In this document: piece after piece, positions 22,909-30,559 of the stretch
Layout of the letters: every line of letters begins with the position of its first letter
Numbering within the stretch: the first letter of the stretch is position 1
Source of the DNA: Erysipelotrichaceae bacterium
GTDB lineage: Bacteria; Bacillota_I; Bacilli_A; Erysipelotrichales; Erysipelotrichaceae
Length of the DNA stretch: 44,625 nt
Assembly: GCA_017533785.1 (NCBI GenBank)
Contig: JAFWII010000045.1
Location: 1-44,625 of the forward strand
Direction of reading: 5' to 3'
Made by a program: the position numbers and the translations under genes
Notes under the pieces: model-generated
Told to the model about the DNA's origin: nothing
Seen by the model: only the letters and a program-made list of their open reading frames with translations
The model's database searches: none

Positions 22909-23955
22909 ATGGAAGAAAAGATCAAGATCTATATCCCGAAAAGCGTCAACGCGATCCTGCTGAAGGATATGGAAAACTTTGAATTCTTCAAAAAAGACGG
23001 TTCGCTGAACCGCAACGAGTTTTACAATACGCTGATCCTCAATTACTACGAACAGTACGAGGAGAGCCAGGGTGAGATCTTTTCCCATATCCAGGAGGTC
23101 ATCCGCGAGAACACCTCACTGAAAAGTTCTGTTGTCAGCGATATCGCCGCCAACATCCTGCAGTTCGTCGACGTCCGCAATTTCGACCTGAGTGAGCAGA
23201 AGTACGATATCGCGATCGCGGTCAAGCCGACCAAAAAGTCCTCTGCAGACATCGAGTACATCCAAAGCTGCCTGCTGGCGGATTCAACACTGTCCAATTA
23301 TTTCCGCAACATGTTCGCCTCCTATGCCCTGCTGCCGCAGGACCGACGGGAAGCGATCCTGTTCAAGGATACCTTCGAGAAGATCCGGGAAGCGATCGAG
23401 AGCGACCGCAAGATCTATTTCACGACCAGGAAGAACGAGAAACCGCATATCGTCTCCCCCTACGTCATCAGCAATTCCAAGGAAGAACTCTTCAACTATC
23501 TGATCTGCCAGTACAAGTCCTACCCTTACAGCTTCCGGGTCTGCCGCATCCGGCAGGTCAAGATCCTCAACGAAGGCAGAGACCTGAACGACGGGATCCG
23601 GGAGATCTTTGACAAGATGATCCTTTACGGTCCGCAGTTCGCCTATCAGGTACGCAAACCCGCGCAGACGATCAAAGTGCTTCTGACCGACAGAGGAAAG
23701 GAACAGTTCAAAAGCATCTATCTGCACCGTCCCCAGCCGAGCTCGATCGACGGCGACGTCTATTCCTTTGACTGCTCCCGCACTCAGGCTTTCCAGTATT
23801 TCTGCAAGTTCGGCGCCAATGCGCTGATCCTGGAACCGGAAGACCTGCAGGCGGATCTGCACCGCTTCCATGGCTATGCCAGCAAGCGCTACAGCCAGCT
23901 GACACGCACAAACAAGAATTCCGTGAACGAAGACTCCGGCAAAACTCCTTCTTAG
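22909..23955 (+). CDS. WYL-domain transcriptional regulator with ribbon-helix-helix-like N-terminus
   Basis: A 348-residue protein. Residues 1-50 (KIKIYIP strand, then two helices around SLNRNEFYNTLILNYYEQY) look like a ribbon-helix-helix DNA-binding unit. A linker helical region follows, then a WYL domain at about 150-220 (AILFKDTFEKIREAI ... VSPYVISNSKEELFNYLICQY ... FRVCRIRQVKIL) and a WCX-like C-terminal domain (about 245-335). WYL domains are known ligand sensors, in several cases of nucleic acids. It is divergent from the RNA-DUF2828-rtcB operon and takes the place RtcR holds in Proteobacteria. Start ATG 22909 gives the RHH strand directly (AGAGG upstream); an in-frame ATG at 22828 runs through the AT-rich operator region and is rejected. 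Confidence 0.82.
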   Translation: MEEKIKIYIPKSVNAILLKDMENFEFFKKDGSLNRNEFYNTLILNYYEQYEESQGEIFSHIQEVIRENTSLKSSVVSDIAANILQFVDVRNFDLSEQKYDIAIAVKPTKKSSADIEYIQSCLLADSTLSNYFRNMFASYALLPQDRREAILFKDTFEKIREAIESDRKIYFTTRKNEKPHIVSPYVISNSKEELFNYLICQYKSYPYSFRVCRIRQVKILNEGRDLNDGIREIFDKMILYGPQFAYQVRKPAQTIKVLLTDRGKEQFKSIYLHRPQPSSIDGDVYSFDCSRTQAFQYFCKFGANALILEPEDLQADLHRFHGYASKRYSQLTRTNKNSVNEDSGKTPS

Positions 23956-23984
23956 TTTCCTCCTTTCTATCTTCGTTCAGTAGA

Positions 23985-24016
23985 AGAACTGCTCATTGCG
24001 GGCAGTTCTTTTGTTT
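23985..24016 (+). terminator. intrinsic terminator of the WYL regulator gene
   Basis: AGAACTGC / GCAGTTCT 8-bp stem followed by TTTGTTT. Confidence 0.85.
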
Positions 24017-24051
24017 CTCCTGATACAGCGGAAATTGATAGAATGGATATG

Positions 24052-25002
24052 ATGAAAAAGATACTCACAAAGGCATTTGTTCAATATAGCGTGATCCTGG
24101 CGATGATCCTGCTGACGGGATGCGGCAGTTCCGGAAATACCGTGCCCCGTCCCACGCCCACCAGCCGTCCGGCATCCGCAACGACACCCGTCCCGGTATC
24201 GAAACCGACAGCATCAACCGACCCAGTCGATCCGCTTTCCCTGAGCTTCAGCGACGGGAATTACTATGAAGATGCCGTTCTCCGGGAGAAACTTTCGCAT
24301 TCTGTTCTGGAATACTGTTCCTCTGCGGAATATGCCGGGAAAAAGTACGTCATCACCTGGAATCTGAAAGACAGCGGCGAAGAAGTCTACCGCTGCGAAT
24401 ACACCTATGACAATAAAACAAAGAGCGGGAAGAATGCCGTCGCCACCTGCCGCAAAGGCGAAGCATATGATGACTTCCGTTCGGGGAATACTGCTCTTTC
24501 CCGTTATTATGTGATGCCGGAGCCTGGCGACCGCATCGACATGTTCGTGTATCCGGACAGCGACGGCTACTACAGGAAATACTTCATTCTGGGCAAATAC
24601 AGCGACATGAACTGTTATATATCCGGAGAAGACATCTACTTCGAGTATTCCTGGTACCAGGATACGGAAAACGGTCCGGTGCTAGTGTACAGATCAACGG
24701 CAAAGAATTACGACACGACTTCCGGGCAGAGATATCACGAGGAGCTCTGGGATCTCTTTGAGCAGTCCCGCAGCAACATCCATATCATCCCTTACAACAA
24801 GTATCCGCACGAAAAAGACTACTATGATGTCTGGCGGAAATGGGATCGGCAGGAAAGCGGCCGCATCGAAGAAAACAATCTGGAAGAGCAGAAAGAGCTA
24901 TTTTGTTCCTGTGAGGACGAAGAAGATCTGTACGATCAGTACGGGGATGACTTCGACAGCTACTATGACGCGCTCGATTTCTGGGAACGGTACTGCCAGT
25001 AA
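24052..25002 (+). CDS. lipoprotein of unknown function
   Basis: A 316-residue lipoprotein: MKKILTKAFVQYSVILAMIL then LTGC as lipobox, followed by a Pro/Thr/Ser-rich linker (about 28-65) and an acidic, Tyr-rich globular part of about 250 residues ending DDFDSYYDALDFWERYCQ. I do not recognise a family. ATGs at 24043 and 24049 are alternatives; 24052 is preferred because it gives the MKK lipoprotein start. A -10-like TAGAAT ends 7 nt before it and no Shine-Dalgarno site is seen, so the message may be leaderless. Ends at its own terminator. Confidence 0.72.
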   Translation: MKKILTKAFVQYSVILAMILLTGCGSSGNTVPRPTPTSRPASATTPVPVSKPTASTDPVDPLSLSFSDGNYYEDAVLREKLSHSVLEYCSSAEYAGKKYVITWNLKDSGEEVYRCEYTYDNKTKSGKNAVATCRKGEAYDDFRSGNTALSRYYVMPEPGDRIDMFVYPDSDGYYRKYFILGKYSDMNCYISGEDIYFEYSWYQDTENGPVLVYRSTAKNYDTTSGQRYHEELWDLFEQSRSNIHIIPYNKYPHEKDYYDVWRKWDRQESGRIEENNLEEQKELFCSCEDEEDLYDQYGDDFDSYYDALDFWERYCQ

Positions 25003-25016
25003 TATGAAAGAAAAGA

Positions 25017-25040
25017 AAAGACTCCGCATGGAGTTTTTTT
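25017..25040 (+). terminator. intrinsic terminator of the lipoprotein gene
   Basis: ACTCC-GCAT-GGAGT with flanking A tract and seven T. Confidence 0.88.
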
Positions 25041-25076
25041 CAATTATTCAAAAATGAATCCTAGAATGGCTGCTGT

Positions 25077-25412
25077 TTACTTTCTTTTTGATTTTCTCGT
25101 CAGGAAAAACAAAATAAAGAGAATGAATGCGCCGACCAGAATGATGCAAAAGAGGAGCGGAAGCTCTAATCCCTGTCGCATTCCCAAAAGAGCCAGAATA
25201 CTGTTAATGACAGCCTGTCCCCAGAATAACGTGACATACAGGACTGTCATGGGATATGCCCAGTAGCCCATGATGCCGGCAGTGCCGTCTATCAGATGCA
25301 GAGGGAGAAAGCCGAAGAAATAGTTATCGATCACTAAAACCAGACCTGTCAGAAAACCGGTCAGGAGATACGCAAACAATACGCTTTTGACGACTTTTCC
25401 TAATACTCTCAT
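25077..25412 (-). CDS. small multi-pass membrane protein
   Basis: A 111-residue protein with three hydrophobic segments (about 10-28, 48-70 and 83-103) and a basic tail TRKSKRK, so the C-terminus probably faces the cytoplasm. The segment HLIDGTAGIMGYWAYPMTVLY between segments one and two is not familiar to me. Function unknown. Start: ATG 25412 with no Shine-Dalgarno site but a perfect TATACT ending 6 nt upstream, so leaderless initiation is likely; GTG 25418 is an alternative. It is downstream of the phosphodiester-glycosidase gene by 24 nt. Confidence 0.65.
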   Translation of the reverse strand: MRVLGKVVKSVLFAYLLTGFLTGLVLVIDNYFFGFLPLHLIDGTAGIMGYWAYPMTVLYVTLFWGQAVINSILALLGMRQGLELPLLFCIILVGAFILFILFFLTRKSKRK

Positions 25413-25436
25413 AAACACAGTATACTTCGATTTGAA

Positions 25437-26783
25437 TCATTTTATAAGAAGACCGATCGATACAGCGCGCTCTCTCTCAGAGAGATCTTCCGGATCCCGG
25501 TCGGACAGTTTTAAGAAACGTCTCCCCTTCAGCTGGATCTGCGCAGATCCTCCGCCGTCCAGATGAACAGCATTGTATATCCCGAGCTTTTCGCAGATCT
25601 CCGCTGCTTCCGACAGCGATGCACCACAGCTCTCTTTCCCCTTTTCATAGCCGAACTTGCCGGCGCCTTCAAACCAGAGTAACTTCGGCTTATCGCCTTT
25701 GTCTGCTCCGAGAACGATTCGCGGAGCCCGGGATCTTTTATAGTTTCGCGGATACATAGCCGGCGGGAAGGATACCTGCAGGGGGTTCAGGAAATTATAG
25801 AAAGAAGAAAGAAATCTCCCGGTCTTTACTCCGTTTATCACCGCGCTGTTTCCGACCTGGACCGCAAAAGAAAGATCTTCCAGTCCGGTATATTCTACAA
25901 GACTGTTTCCGATATCGATCGGCTCTTTTATCTTGATGATCAGTCCGCCGGAAGGAACTTCCGTCTTTCCGCCCTCTTTCAGGGAAATGATCCGGTTCTC
26001 CGCGATCACAATATCGAAACCGCCCTGCGGGCTTTTTTTGTATTTCGTACGCGTAATAAATTCAGCGTTCTCTCTGTCCCTGAATTCCCGGTTTCCGATC
26101 TTAACGGTGACTGAAGACAGCGGGATCTTCTCGACGGAGACCTTTCCGTTTTTGCGGACAGTCAGAACTTCCCGGTCAAATGACGGCGGATTCAGGACCT
26201 TTCCGTCTTTTACGCAAAGACCGACCGGCGAGCCTATCCGGTCATAGATACTTCCCAGATCAAGTTTATCCATCAGAAAGAACGAAGCATTGACCTTCAG
26301 TTCCGCCTGTTTTTCGCATTCGGATAAAAACCCGATGTGTTCTCCGACAGGGAGAAATGTCAGTGAATTCCTGCTGCCCTCGGCGATCTGCAGATCGTTT
26401 GCGGAACGCAGTTTCTCAAACAGTTCCTCTGTCGCGGTATCTCGGAAACAGATCCTGCCTTTCTTCAGATAACAATTCTCGCGGAATGCGATATTGACTC
26501 TGATCAGGTCATCAAGGATCTCACCATACTCTGCAGGGATCGCCAGTTCCGGGATCTTCATATTCGGCGGAAGACGGAACAAGACGAGTTTGTCGTAATA
26601 CCAGCGGTGGCGGGGAACAAAGAAGTTCTTATAGAGATCGCAAAGCGCATAAAAAGCATCAGCAGCAAATACCGGACGAAGAAACCGAAGATCGTCAAAA
26701 GACTCAAAAGAGACGACCTGCACATCCTGAATGCTGCCGTCCGGATAATCAAAGCGTTTTATTTCACTGCTGATAACTCCCAT
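25437..26783 (-). CDS. phosphodiester glycosidase-family protein (NAGPA-like), apparently cytoplasmic
   Basis: A 448-residue protein whose C-terminal part (about 160-448) matches the phosphodiester glycosidase/NAGPA domain: NASFF near 165, G-S-P-V-G-L-C-V-K-D-G-K, RAPRIVLGADK, then G-A-S-L-S-E-A-A-E-I-C-E-K-L-G and NAVHLDGGGSAQI. Human NAGPA removes GlcNAc from mannose-6-phosphate diesters; bacterial members often process wall teichoic or exopolysaccharide phosphodiesters outside the cell. Here there is no signal peptide, and an extra N-terminal domain of about 150 residues of unknown type precedes it. It starts 11 nt after luxS and is probably co-transcribed with it. RBS AGGA. Confidence 0.78.
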   Translation of the reverse strand: MGVISSEIKRFDYPDGSIQDVQVVSFESFDDLRFLRPVFAADAFYALCDLYKNFFVPRHRWYYDKLVLFRLPPNMKIPELAIPAEYGEILDDLIRVNIAFRENCYLKKGRICFRDTATEELFEKLRSANDLQIAEGSRNSLTFLPVGEHIGFLSECEKQAELKVNASFFLMDKLDLGSIYDRIGSPVGLCVKDGKVLNPPSFDREVLTVRKNGKVSVEKIPLSSVTVKIGNREFRDRENAEFITRTKYKKSPQGGFDIVIAENRIISLKEGGKTEVPSGGLIIKIKEPIDIGNSLVEYTGLEDLSFAVQVGNSAVINGVKTGRFLSSFYNFLNPLQVSFPPAMYPRNYKRSRAPRIVLGADKGDKPKLLWFEGAGKFGYEKGKESCGASLSEAAEICEKLGIYNAVHLDGGGSAQIQLKGRRFLKLSDRDPEDLSERERAVSIGLLIK

Positions 26784-26794
26784 AAAGTCCTGTT

Positions 26795-27274
26795 CTATGG
26801 TTGGTAATGCAGATGCTTTTCGTCAATGCTGTTGAGGGTATTCTGCAGGTATCTCTGCGCATGGTATTTGGCCATCGAAAGATTCTGATCGAGATAGTTT
26901 CCACATTCTTCCGCTTTGGCGCCGGGGATCTCACCCTCAAAGTCGCGGATGAAGACAAACAGATCTTTTATCAGATCGACGATATCTTCGCTTTTGAGAT
27001 CACCTTCCAGCAGAAGGTAGAAACCGGTCCGGCAGCCCATCGGTCCGAAGTAAACGACACGGTCTTTCCAGAGAGGTTCATTTCGCAGGAAAGTCGCACC
27101 GAGGTGCTCGATCGTGTGGGCTTCGGCGGTGTTGAGTACCGGTTCTTTGTTCGGTGTGGTCAGACGCAGATCAAAAGTCGTGATCACGGTATCCCGAAAG
27201 TGATCTTTGCGGGATACGTAGATCCCGGGTTCAAGTACTAAATGATTAACTTTAAAACTTGCTATCTTTTCCAT
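26795..27274 (-). CDS. luxS: S-ribosylhomocysteine lyase, AI-2 synthase
   Basis: A 159-residue LuxS, which splits S-ribosylhomocysteine into homocysteine and DPD, the precursor of autoinducer-2, in the activated methyl cycle. Metal ligands His53 and His57 (HTIEHLG) and Cys124 (EECGNY), catalytic Glu56 and Cys81 (GPMGCRTGFY) are all present. Length is normal. RBS GGAGAA. First gene of a probable operon with the phosphodiester-glycosidase-like gene. No pfs or methyl-cycle partner is in the window. Confidence 0.97.
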   Translation of the reverse strand: MEKIASFKVNHLVLEPGIYVSRKDHFRDTVITTFDLRLTTPNKEPVLNTAEAHTIEHLGATFLRNEPLWKDRVVYFGPMGCRTGFYLLLEGDLKSEDIVDLIKDLFVFIRDFEGEIPGAKAEECGNYLDQNLSMAKYHAQRYLQNTLNSIDEKHLHYQP

Positions 27275-27616
27275 TGTTATTCTCCGCTGTCGGCCTCGTT
27301 CGGTTCGCGTTCCCTTAACACTTCATAATTCGTGTTCTTACTGCTTCCGAGGTTTGCTGCTTTTGAGCCGTGTAAGTTCTCCTTCTATTTCAATAATATA
27401 GCAATACCGGTCATTATAAAGCGGATACTGTTGTCCTGTTTTACAGATATATTGCTGAATACATTGGGCTGATAGACGATCTGACTCGTCATCAACAAAA
27501 AAAGATACACAGGAAATATGCTCATCCTTCCGGGATGAGCATATTTTATGTTGAAAATCGTATAATGGTATCAACAACATCAATTCTTGTTTAGAATTCA
27601 CAAAGGCAGGTCAGAT
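27275..27616. other. 342-bp divergent intergenic region between luxS and zinc-ribbon gene
   Basis: It holds a 14-bp perfect hairpin at 27514-27546 and a TATAAT at 27561-27566 likely serving the plus-strand gene. An open frame on the minus strand (27338-27601) has no Shine-Dalgarno site, an unlikely amino-acid mix and runs through the hairpin, so I do not call it. No S-box/SAM riboswitch pattern was seen upstream of luxS. Confidence 0.5.
27514..27546. terminator. 14-bp perfect hairpin in a divergent promoter region
   Basis: AAATATGCTCATCC / GGATGAGCATATTT with 5-nt loop. It is shaped like a bidirectional terminator, but no gene ends here; its right arm overlaps the -35 zone of the plus-strand promoter. 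Confidence 0.6.
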
Positions 27617-28414
27617 ATGGAAGATAAACGCTATTGTATATTCTGCGGTTCTCCTCTTGAAGAAGGAAGCGACATATGTCCTTCCTGTAAAAAACAGGTT
27701 CCTGTAAAGGAAAACCTGTTTAAGGAATATCTTTACCGAAACACCAAAGATAAACTTAAAAGCAAAGTGGATGACACCTTGTTTTCGCTCGTCAAAAACT
27801 GGATATTATCACACCTTTACGGTGTGGTGGTTTCCCTGGTGATCGTCGGTCTGGCAATCAATTCCCTGGCCGCGCCATCTGTTCCTTCCTATATCGAAAA
27901 GATCAATTCCTCCTCCCGCCCGGTTGTACAGGAAGATGTAAAGCCCCAACAACAGGATTCACAGGATCCAGAGAATAAGGCTACCAATGAAGATGCGGAA
28001 GAAGCTTCGCGTGTAGCCGGCGACTTTTTATATGCGGTTTTCTATGAGACTCTGGTAAGTGAAACTGGAGGCGAAGGACTGGAAAGCTTCAAAGTACCTG
28101 ACCTGTCGGCTGAAGGTTACCTCCTGCCTTCCTCCTATGGCGGCGTAACCCAAAACGATTACCATATCTCTTTCGATTACAAAGAAACGGATTCTCATGT
28201 TGATAAGAACGATATGACATGGGATGGTCTGGAAACTGACACCGGAAAGAAACTGCAGTCACAAGGCTATCTGGTTGCCGAAGTTCCGGCCTATAACCGT
28301 TACAAAGATGTGCATGCCGCGGATGCGCCGATCGTAAAGGAAGAGAAATTTCTTTTCGTTCTGGTGAAGATCGATGGTCGCTGGTATATCGCAGAAACGC
28401 AGTCAGTGTACTAG
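27617..28414 (+). CDS. zinc-ribbon membrane protein with extracytoplasmic domain
   Basis: A 265-residue protein: N-terminal zinc ribbon (Cys7, Cys10, Cys21, Cys24), a basic linker, one membrane helix (about 66-85), a Gln/Asp/Ser-rich spacer and an outer alpha/beta domain of about 150 residues ending VLVKIDGRWYIAETQSVY. The last part looks like an SnoaL/DUF4878-like fold, but that is a guess. Cytoplasmic zinc ribbon plus outer domain fits a sensor or envelope-stress-type protein. Start ATG 27617 gives the zinc ribbon at once, with AGGCAGG upstream. Followed 11 nt later by a second zinc-ribbon membrane protein. Confidence 0.75.
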   Translation: MEDKRYCIFCGSPLEEGSDICPSCKKQVPVKENLFKEYLYRNTKDKLKSKVDDTLFSLVKNWILSHLYGVVVSLVIVGLAINSLAAPSVPSYIEKINSSSRPVVQEDVKPQQQDSQDPENKATNEDAEEASRVAGDFLYAVFYETLVSETGGEGLESFKVPDLSAEGYLLPSSYGGVTQNDYHISFDYKETDSHVDKNDMTWDGLETDTGKKLQSQGYLVAEVPAYNRYKDVHAADAPIVKEEKFLFVLVKIDGRWYIAETQSVY

Positions 28415-28425
28415 GAGGTGCTCTC

Positions 28426-28989
28426 ATGAAATGTAAGAATTGCGGAAAAGAAAATCTGCTTAAAGCACAATACTGTCACGGTTGCGGACATCCTTTTACC
28501 GAAGAAGAAAGACAGGCTGCCTATGGCAGCACTGTCTGGGGAAAACTCGATAAACTCAAAAAAGCCAAGGAGTTCGCGACTCTGGGAGCGATCACTTCCC
28601 ATCCGGTCTTCCGGGTAATGTTTCTGGCATTACTCATCATTGTCGGGGTATTGACCAATACCAACAAAGGAAGCGTCATGCGCCCTTTGGAAAGTGAGGA
28701 GTATACGGTCGGATATAATCAGAAACTGGAAGAGTATTATCTCTTTACCGAAAAGGACAGCGTCGCGGTACCGCTTTATCTGCCCGGAAAACCCGAAAAA
28801 GTCAGGATCTCCGCAGATAAGGAAGAAGAGAATATTTTTACCCGGGAATACGCCCTTGGCGAAAGCCCCGTCCTGACAAAGGATCCTTCTGTCATCTACA
28901 CCGTATACGGTGTCTATGAAGGAAAAGAAGAGAAGATCACGATCCTTCTGTATGATGGGTTTTTATTTCGTGACGCTACTTTTCAATGA
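28426..28989 (+). CDS. zinc-ribbon membrane protein
   Basis: A 187-residue protein: zinc ribbon at the extreme N-terminus (Cys3, Cys6, Cys17, Cys20), a helical basic linker, one membrane helix (about 60-77) and an outer domain of about 105 residues rich in beta strands (VPLYLPGKPEKVRISADKEE). The plan is the same as in the gene just upstream, though the outer domains differ. Probable operon partner. RBS TAGGAGGT. Its 3' end overlaps a convergent small gene by 14 nt. Confidence 0.75.
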   Translation: MKCKNCGKENLLKAQYCHGCGHPFTEEERQAAYGSTVWGKLDKLKKAKEFATLGAITSHPVFRVMFLALLIIVGVLTNTNKGSVMRPLESEEYTVGYNQKLEEYYLFTEKDSVAVPLYLPGKPEKVRISADKEEENIFTREYALGESPVLTKDPSVIYTVYGVYEGKEEKITILLYDGFLFRDATFQ

Positions 28990-29257
28990 TCCTCGGATTT
29001 TGCGCTTCCAGTTTTCTGCGGTATTGCTCTTCCCTTTCCGGATCGCGTTTCAGCTTGCCTTCCAGATACATTCCCCAGACCGTCAGATTCATACGGTTCC
29101 GGGAATGCAGGACCCTTGCGGAATAGCCGTTGATAAGACGGCAGAGAGATTTGCGCTCTTTCAGCTGGGAATACAGTTTCGGAAAATGGGGAAGAAGTTT
29201 GTACATCGGGATCCCATTCGTCCAGACGGAGAGTATGACGTTGATCGCTGCTTTCAG
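28976..29257 (-). CDS. small basic protein of unknown function, possible CTG start
   Basis: A frame of 93 codons ending KLKRDPEREEQYRRKLEAQN and five more residues. The first ATG in frame is at 29206 and has no good RBS. An excellent AAAGGAGG (29266-29273) lies 8 nt before an in-frame CTG at 29257, and a TATACT (29285-29290) lies upstream of that, so I extend to the CTG. The N-terminal stretch LLKAAINVILSVWTNGIPMY is partly hydrophobic and the remainder strongly basic. No family recognised. Confidence 0.5.
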   Translation of the reverse strand: MKAAINVILSVWTNGIPMYKLLPHFPKLYSQLKERKSLCRLINGYSARVLHSRNRMNLTVWGMYLEGKLKRDPEREEQYRRKLEAQNPRIIEK

Positions 29258-29585
29258 AAGATGGCCCTCCTTTATATCATAGACAGTATAATGAATCCTC
29301 TGTGCAAAAAATCTGCCTGATCATACAATGCGGCATTAATCGTGCGGCGGAAAAGTATAATGAATAATATAAGTATCAAATAGTGAAAGCATAAGCAAAG
29401 AAAACCACCGTCTGCAATATTCTTGGCAGTTTTTTGTATAGACGATTTGCTAGTATCTGAACGTAAAGGAGGACGGATACAAATCTTAATACCCATTTCT
29501 GCATGTAATGGTATGGTAATTTGTTTTTCCAAAAAGTTGTAAAATGGTTATTGCGGAAAGCATATATCTCCGCAGGAGAAATAAA
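29258..29585. other. 328-bp intergenic region
   Basis: AT-rich. It contains the minus-strand -10 at 29285-29290, a weak CTGC / GCAG stem followed by TTTTTT near 29412-29436 on the plus strand and an isolated AAAGGAGG near 29466 that leads to no ORF beyond about 20 codons. No RNA gene recognised. Confidence 0.4.
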
Positions 29586-30494
29586 ATGAAAAAATTATCC
29601 ATCATTATCATGACTTTACTGGCTGTTATGCTGCTGGTCGGCTGCGGTCAGAAGAAGGAAGAACCCGCCCCGACAGCGGAACCGACAAGCGAGACCACAC
29701 CGGAACCGACACAGGAAACCGTCCGGGTCCCGGTACCGGAAAAGTACCAGGGCATGTATCATGATGCCATCGCCGGCAGAGCACAGCTGACCCTGACCTC
29801 CGACAAGATCGAGATCTCCTGGAGCAACAGCGCCTACGACAAGGCTTTCTATGAACTTCCGGTCAGCTATGACGAGGCCAACAACCGCATCACCTATGAA
29901 AACGGTAAACTGACAGAGATCGTCTTCGAGTCTGCAGAAAAGCACTCGGATACCGTCATGTACGAAAACGGCACCGGCTACTTCGACATCGAAGAAGGAA
30001 AGCTCCTCTGGCAGGATGACATGGCTGAAACTCCGGACACCGTCGTCTTCGTCCAGAGCGATTCCATGGTCAACCCCTGGATCTACACCGACAGCCGTGA
30101 AGAAGCAATGGAATACTCCGGCGTCGAATTCGAACCGCCGATCCAGGAAGCGATCCCGGAAGGATACAAGTACGTGCTCTACGCCGCCAGAGACGGAGTC
30201 ATCCGCATGATCTTCACGAACGGCGAGACAGAGCTTGCGATCTCCAAGTCCAACTCTTTCAGCGGACTGGAACTTTCCGGAGATTTCAGAGAGTATTCCA
30301 AGAACTGGGAAGAACATCATAAAGGCGTTGCCATCGACTGCTACGGCGACGGCGATACGATCAACCTGGCCTACTTCGGAACTACGACCACGAACTTCTC
30401 GGTCAATGTCTACGACACGAGCTATAAAGTCAACGAAGGCAACGGTCTGACCATCGATCAGATCACATCTCTGATCAGCGGAATGCAGCCGTAA
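29586..30494 (+). CDS. lipoprotein of unknown function
   Basis: A 302-residue lipoprotein: MKKLSIIIMTLLAVMLLVGC gives the lipobox, then a Glu/Pro/Thr linker (about 24-50). The mature domain has alternating strands with many Asp, Glu, Tyr and Asn (YQGMYHDAIAGRAQLTLTSD, then ENGTGYFDIEEGKLLW), suggesting a beta-rich extracellular fold. No family recognised. Start chosen at ATG 29586 for the signal peptide and the AGGAG upstream. Ends at a strong terminator. Confidence 0.75.
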   Translation: MKKLSIIIMTLLAVMLLVGCGQKKEEPAPTAEPTSETTPEPTQETVRVPVPEKYQGMYHDAIAGRAQLTLTSDKIEISWSNSAYDKAFYELPVSYDEANNRITYENGKLTEIVFESAEKHSDTVMYENGTGYFDIEEGKLLWQDDMAETPDTVVFVQSDSMVNPWIYTDSREEAMEYSGVEFEPPIQEAIPEGYKYVLYAARDGVIRMIFTNGETELAISKSNSFSGLELSGDFREYSKNWEEHHKGVAIDCYGDGDTINLAYFGTTTTNFSVNVYDTSYKVNEGNGLTIDQITSLISGMQP

Positions 30495-30501
30495 CAAGCA
30501 C

Positions 30502-30530
30502 AAGACCGGCAAACGCCGGTCTTTCTTTTT
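30502..30530 (+). terminator. intrinsic terminator of the lipoprotein gene
   Basis: AAGACCGGC-AAAC-GCCGGTCTT followed by TCTTTTT. Confidence 0.92.
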
Positions 30531-30559
30531 GTCTATAATGAAAGCAGGAGGACAGCGCA

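Noticed and set aside
27338..27601. 87-codon minus-strand frame upstream of luxS
   Set aside because: No Shine-Dalgarno site, odd composition, and it crosses a 14-bp perfect hairpin.
29272..29532. 86-codon minus-strand frame in the intergenic region before the lipoprotein
   Set aside because: No RBS; it overlaps the promoter of the small gene at 28976 and looks random.
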